Program-made: the position numbers and the translations under genes | Assembly (NCBI GenBank): GCA_017792405.1 | Contig: CP051231.1 | Coordinates: forward strand, 1,924,895-1,988,894 | Direction of reading: 5' to 3' | Length of the DNA stretch: 64,000 bases | Origin: Oceanicola sp. | GTDB lineage: Bacteria; Pseudomonadota; Alphaproteobacteria; Rhodobacterales; Rhodobacteraceae | Notes under the pieces: generated by a model | What the model saw: only the letters and a program-made list of their open reading frames with translations | What the model was told of the DNA's origin: nothing | The model's database searches: none | In this document: piece by piece, positions 62,761 through 64,000 of the stretch | Layout of the letters: the number at the start of each line of letters is the position of its first letter | Numbering within the stretch: the first letter of the stretch is position 1

Positions 62761-64000
62761 ATGATCCAGACCTTCAAGCATTTCCTCGCGGGCCTCGCGC
62801 TGGCCACGGCCACCGCCCTCACTGCACCGGCCCCGGCCTTCGCACAGGTCGCCTCCACCGAGCTGTTCAAGCCGGTGGTGGTGATCAACGGCAAGGCCGT
62901 CACCAACTTCGAGCACCAACAGCGCATCATGATGATGAAGCTGTTCCGCAGCCCCGGCGATCTCGAAGAGGATGCACTCGAAGCCCTGATCGACGACCGC
63001 CTGCGTTTCCTTGCCGCCGACGAGATGGGCCTCGCGCTCACCGACGAGCAGATCGTCGAGGGCGAAACCGAGTTCGCAGGCCGCGCCAACCTCTCGCGCG
63101 AGCAATTCATTCAGGCGCTCGAAGGCGCTGGCGTCGCCCGTGAGAGCTACCGCGATTTCGTCGCCGCCGGCCTGCTCTGGCGGCAGGTGGTGGCCACCCG
63201 CTTCGCGCCGCTTGCGCAGGCTCAGGTCACCGAGACCGACATCCAGCACGCCATCGCCGCCACCTCGCGCCGGGGCGGCGGGGTGAAGGTCGATTTCGCC
63301 GAGATCATCCTGCCCGCCAACACCCCCGCGGCGGCGGCCCAGGCCGAGCGCATCGCCGCCGAACTCGGCGGCACCAACATGTCCGACGCCGCCTTCTCCT
63401 CTGCCGCAAGGCGCTATTCGGCCTCGCCGTCCCGCGCCCGCGGCGGCCGTGTGCCCGAGCCTGTGCCGCTCGGCAACTTGCCCGGGCAAATCGCACAAGC
63501 CTTCCTCACCCTGCCCCCCGGCGGCGTGACAGAGCCCTTCCCGATCCCCAACGCCATCGCCATCTTCCAACTGCGCCGCATGATCGACAGCGCCGACCCC
63601 GGCGAGGAAACCGTCGCGCTGGAATATGCCCGCTTCCTCATCCCCGGTGGCCGCACAGAGGACACCCTCGCGCAAGCCGCCAAGATCCGCACCCGCGTCG
63701 ACAGCTGCAATGACCTCTACGGCATCGCCAAGGGCCTGCCCGCCAACCGCCTGACCCGCGAGACCAAGGCCGCAGGCGACGTGCCCGGCGATATCGCGAT
63801 CGAACTGGCCAAGCTCGACCCGGGTGAAAGCTCCACTGCCCTGACCTCCGGCAACGCGCTGGTCTTCCTCATGCTCTGCGGCCGCACCACCGCCACGCTG
63901 GCCGATGACAGCGCCGCAGGCACCTCCGGCGTTGCACCGCGCCAAAGCGATGGCCGCGCCGACACCGATGACGAGGACCAGGCCCGCGCCTCCGAGGCCG
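62761..64000 (+). CDS. surA: SurA-type periplasmic chaperone/peptidylprolyl isomerase (3' truncated by the window)
   Basis: The frame is open from ATG 62761 to the window end (413 residues visible). It begins with signal peptide MIQTFKHFLAGLALATATAL, cleaved after AFA. The N-terminal chaperone part contains VVVINGKAVTNFEHQQRIMM and LEALIDDRLRFLAADEMGLA. A parvulin-like domain follows (KVDFAEIILPANTPAAAA, ARGGRVPEPVPLGNLPGQIA). This is the SurA layout, helping barrel proteins such as LptD to fold. The usual next genes in related genomes are pdxA and rsmA. The last visible part (ADTDDEDQARASEA) is Ala/Asp-rich. Confidence 0.93.
   Translation, partial: MIQTFKHFLAGLALATATALTAPAPAFAQVASTELFKPVVVINGKAVTNFEHQQRIMMMKLFRSPGDLEEDALEALIDDRLRFLAADEMGLALTDEQIVEGETEFAGRANLSREQFIQALEGAGVARESYRDFVAAGLLWRQVVATRFAPLAQAQVTETDIQHAIAATSRRGGGVKVDFAEIILPANTPAAAAQAERIAAELGGTNMSDAAFSSAARRYSASPSRARGGRVPEPVPLGNLPGQIAQAFLTLPPGGVTEPFPIPNAIAIFQLRRMIDSADPGEETVALEYARFLIPGGRTEDTLAQAAKIRTRVDSCNDLYGIAKGLPANRLTRETKAAGDVPGDIAIELAKLDPGESSTALTSGNALVFLMLCGRTTATLADDSAAGTSGVAPRQSDGRADTDDEDQARASEA

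Overview
The window is a 64 kb piece of a GC-rich alphaproteobacterial chromosome. Gene content and order point to the Rhodobacteraceae (Roseobacter/Paracoccus relatives). The supporting blocks are pyrC-pyrE, a dnaB...alr-mlaEF...radA-cvpA-purF run, cysG-DUF2849-cysI-cysH-DUF934-fpr, lptF-lptG-lptD-surA, dctB-dctD and a phasin-like locus. Genes are tightly packed and often overlap by 1-4 nt. I see no rRNA, tRNA, CRISPR array, transposase or integrase, so this looks like core chromosome with a few accessory cassettes.

Left part (1-13.8 kb): the 3' end of an unknown gene, a small lipoprotein and an ABC-F ATPase. Then come an acidic Ala/Glu-rich membrane-anchored protein and infC, which appears to start at ATA behind a perfect Shine-Dalgarno. 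A minus-strand group follows, in transcription order: MoxR-like ATPase (CoxD type), unknown 146-aa protein, VWA protein (CoxE type), OmpA protein with a long acidic low-complexity linker, XdhC/CoxI-type protein, molybdopterin-binding protein. This is the accessory set of a molybdenum hydroxylase (CO dehydrogenase family), but no structural subunits lie in the window. lon follows, with a good heat-shock (sigma-32) promoter match.

Accessory region (14.1-20.9 kb): a PAAR-type spike protein with a Gly-rich C-terminal domain, a DcrB/DUF1795-like protein that looks internally duplicated, and two membrane proteins, all co-oriented. This is the best candidate for an undescribed system, possibly a type VI secretion cargo/adaptor/immunity cassette. 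It is followed by a tiny membrane ORF and a glycosyltransferase fused to a sulfotransferase-like domain.

Middle (21-44 kb): glutaryl-CoA dehydrogenase, a DUF1127 protein, and a possible PHA-granule locus made of a small protein with an apparent CTG start and a Lys/Ala/Pro-repeat protein sharing an N-terminal motif. Pyrimidine synthesis genes follow, then the dnaB-to-purF run: metallo-hydrolase, DUF1194, alr, mlaE, mlaF, pqiA-like, a convergent glycosyltransferase, radA, cvpA, purF. After this come dctD/dctB. DctD has lost the GAFTGA loop and Walker A consensus normally needed for sigma-54 activation.

Right part (43.7-64 kb): a cytochrome P450, a small exported protein, an Lrp regulator divergent from the assimilatory sulfate reduction operon, MarC, a retropepsin-like protease, and a tannase-family esterase. 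The end holds holC and pepA, a flavin monooxygenase, and the LPS transport genes lptF, lptG and lptD leading into surA, which runs off the window. Starts were chosen from ribosome binding sites, overlaps and signal peptides. Family names come from motif recognition, not from database searches.
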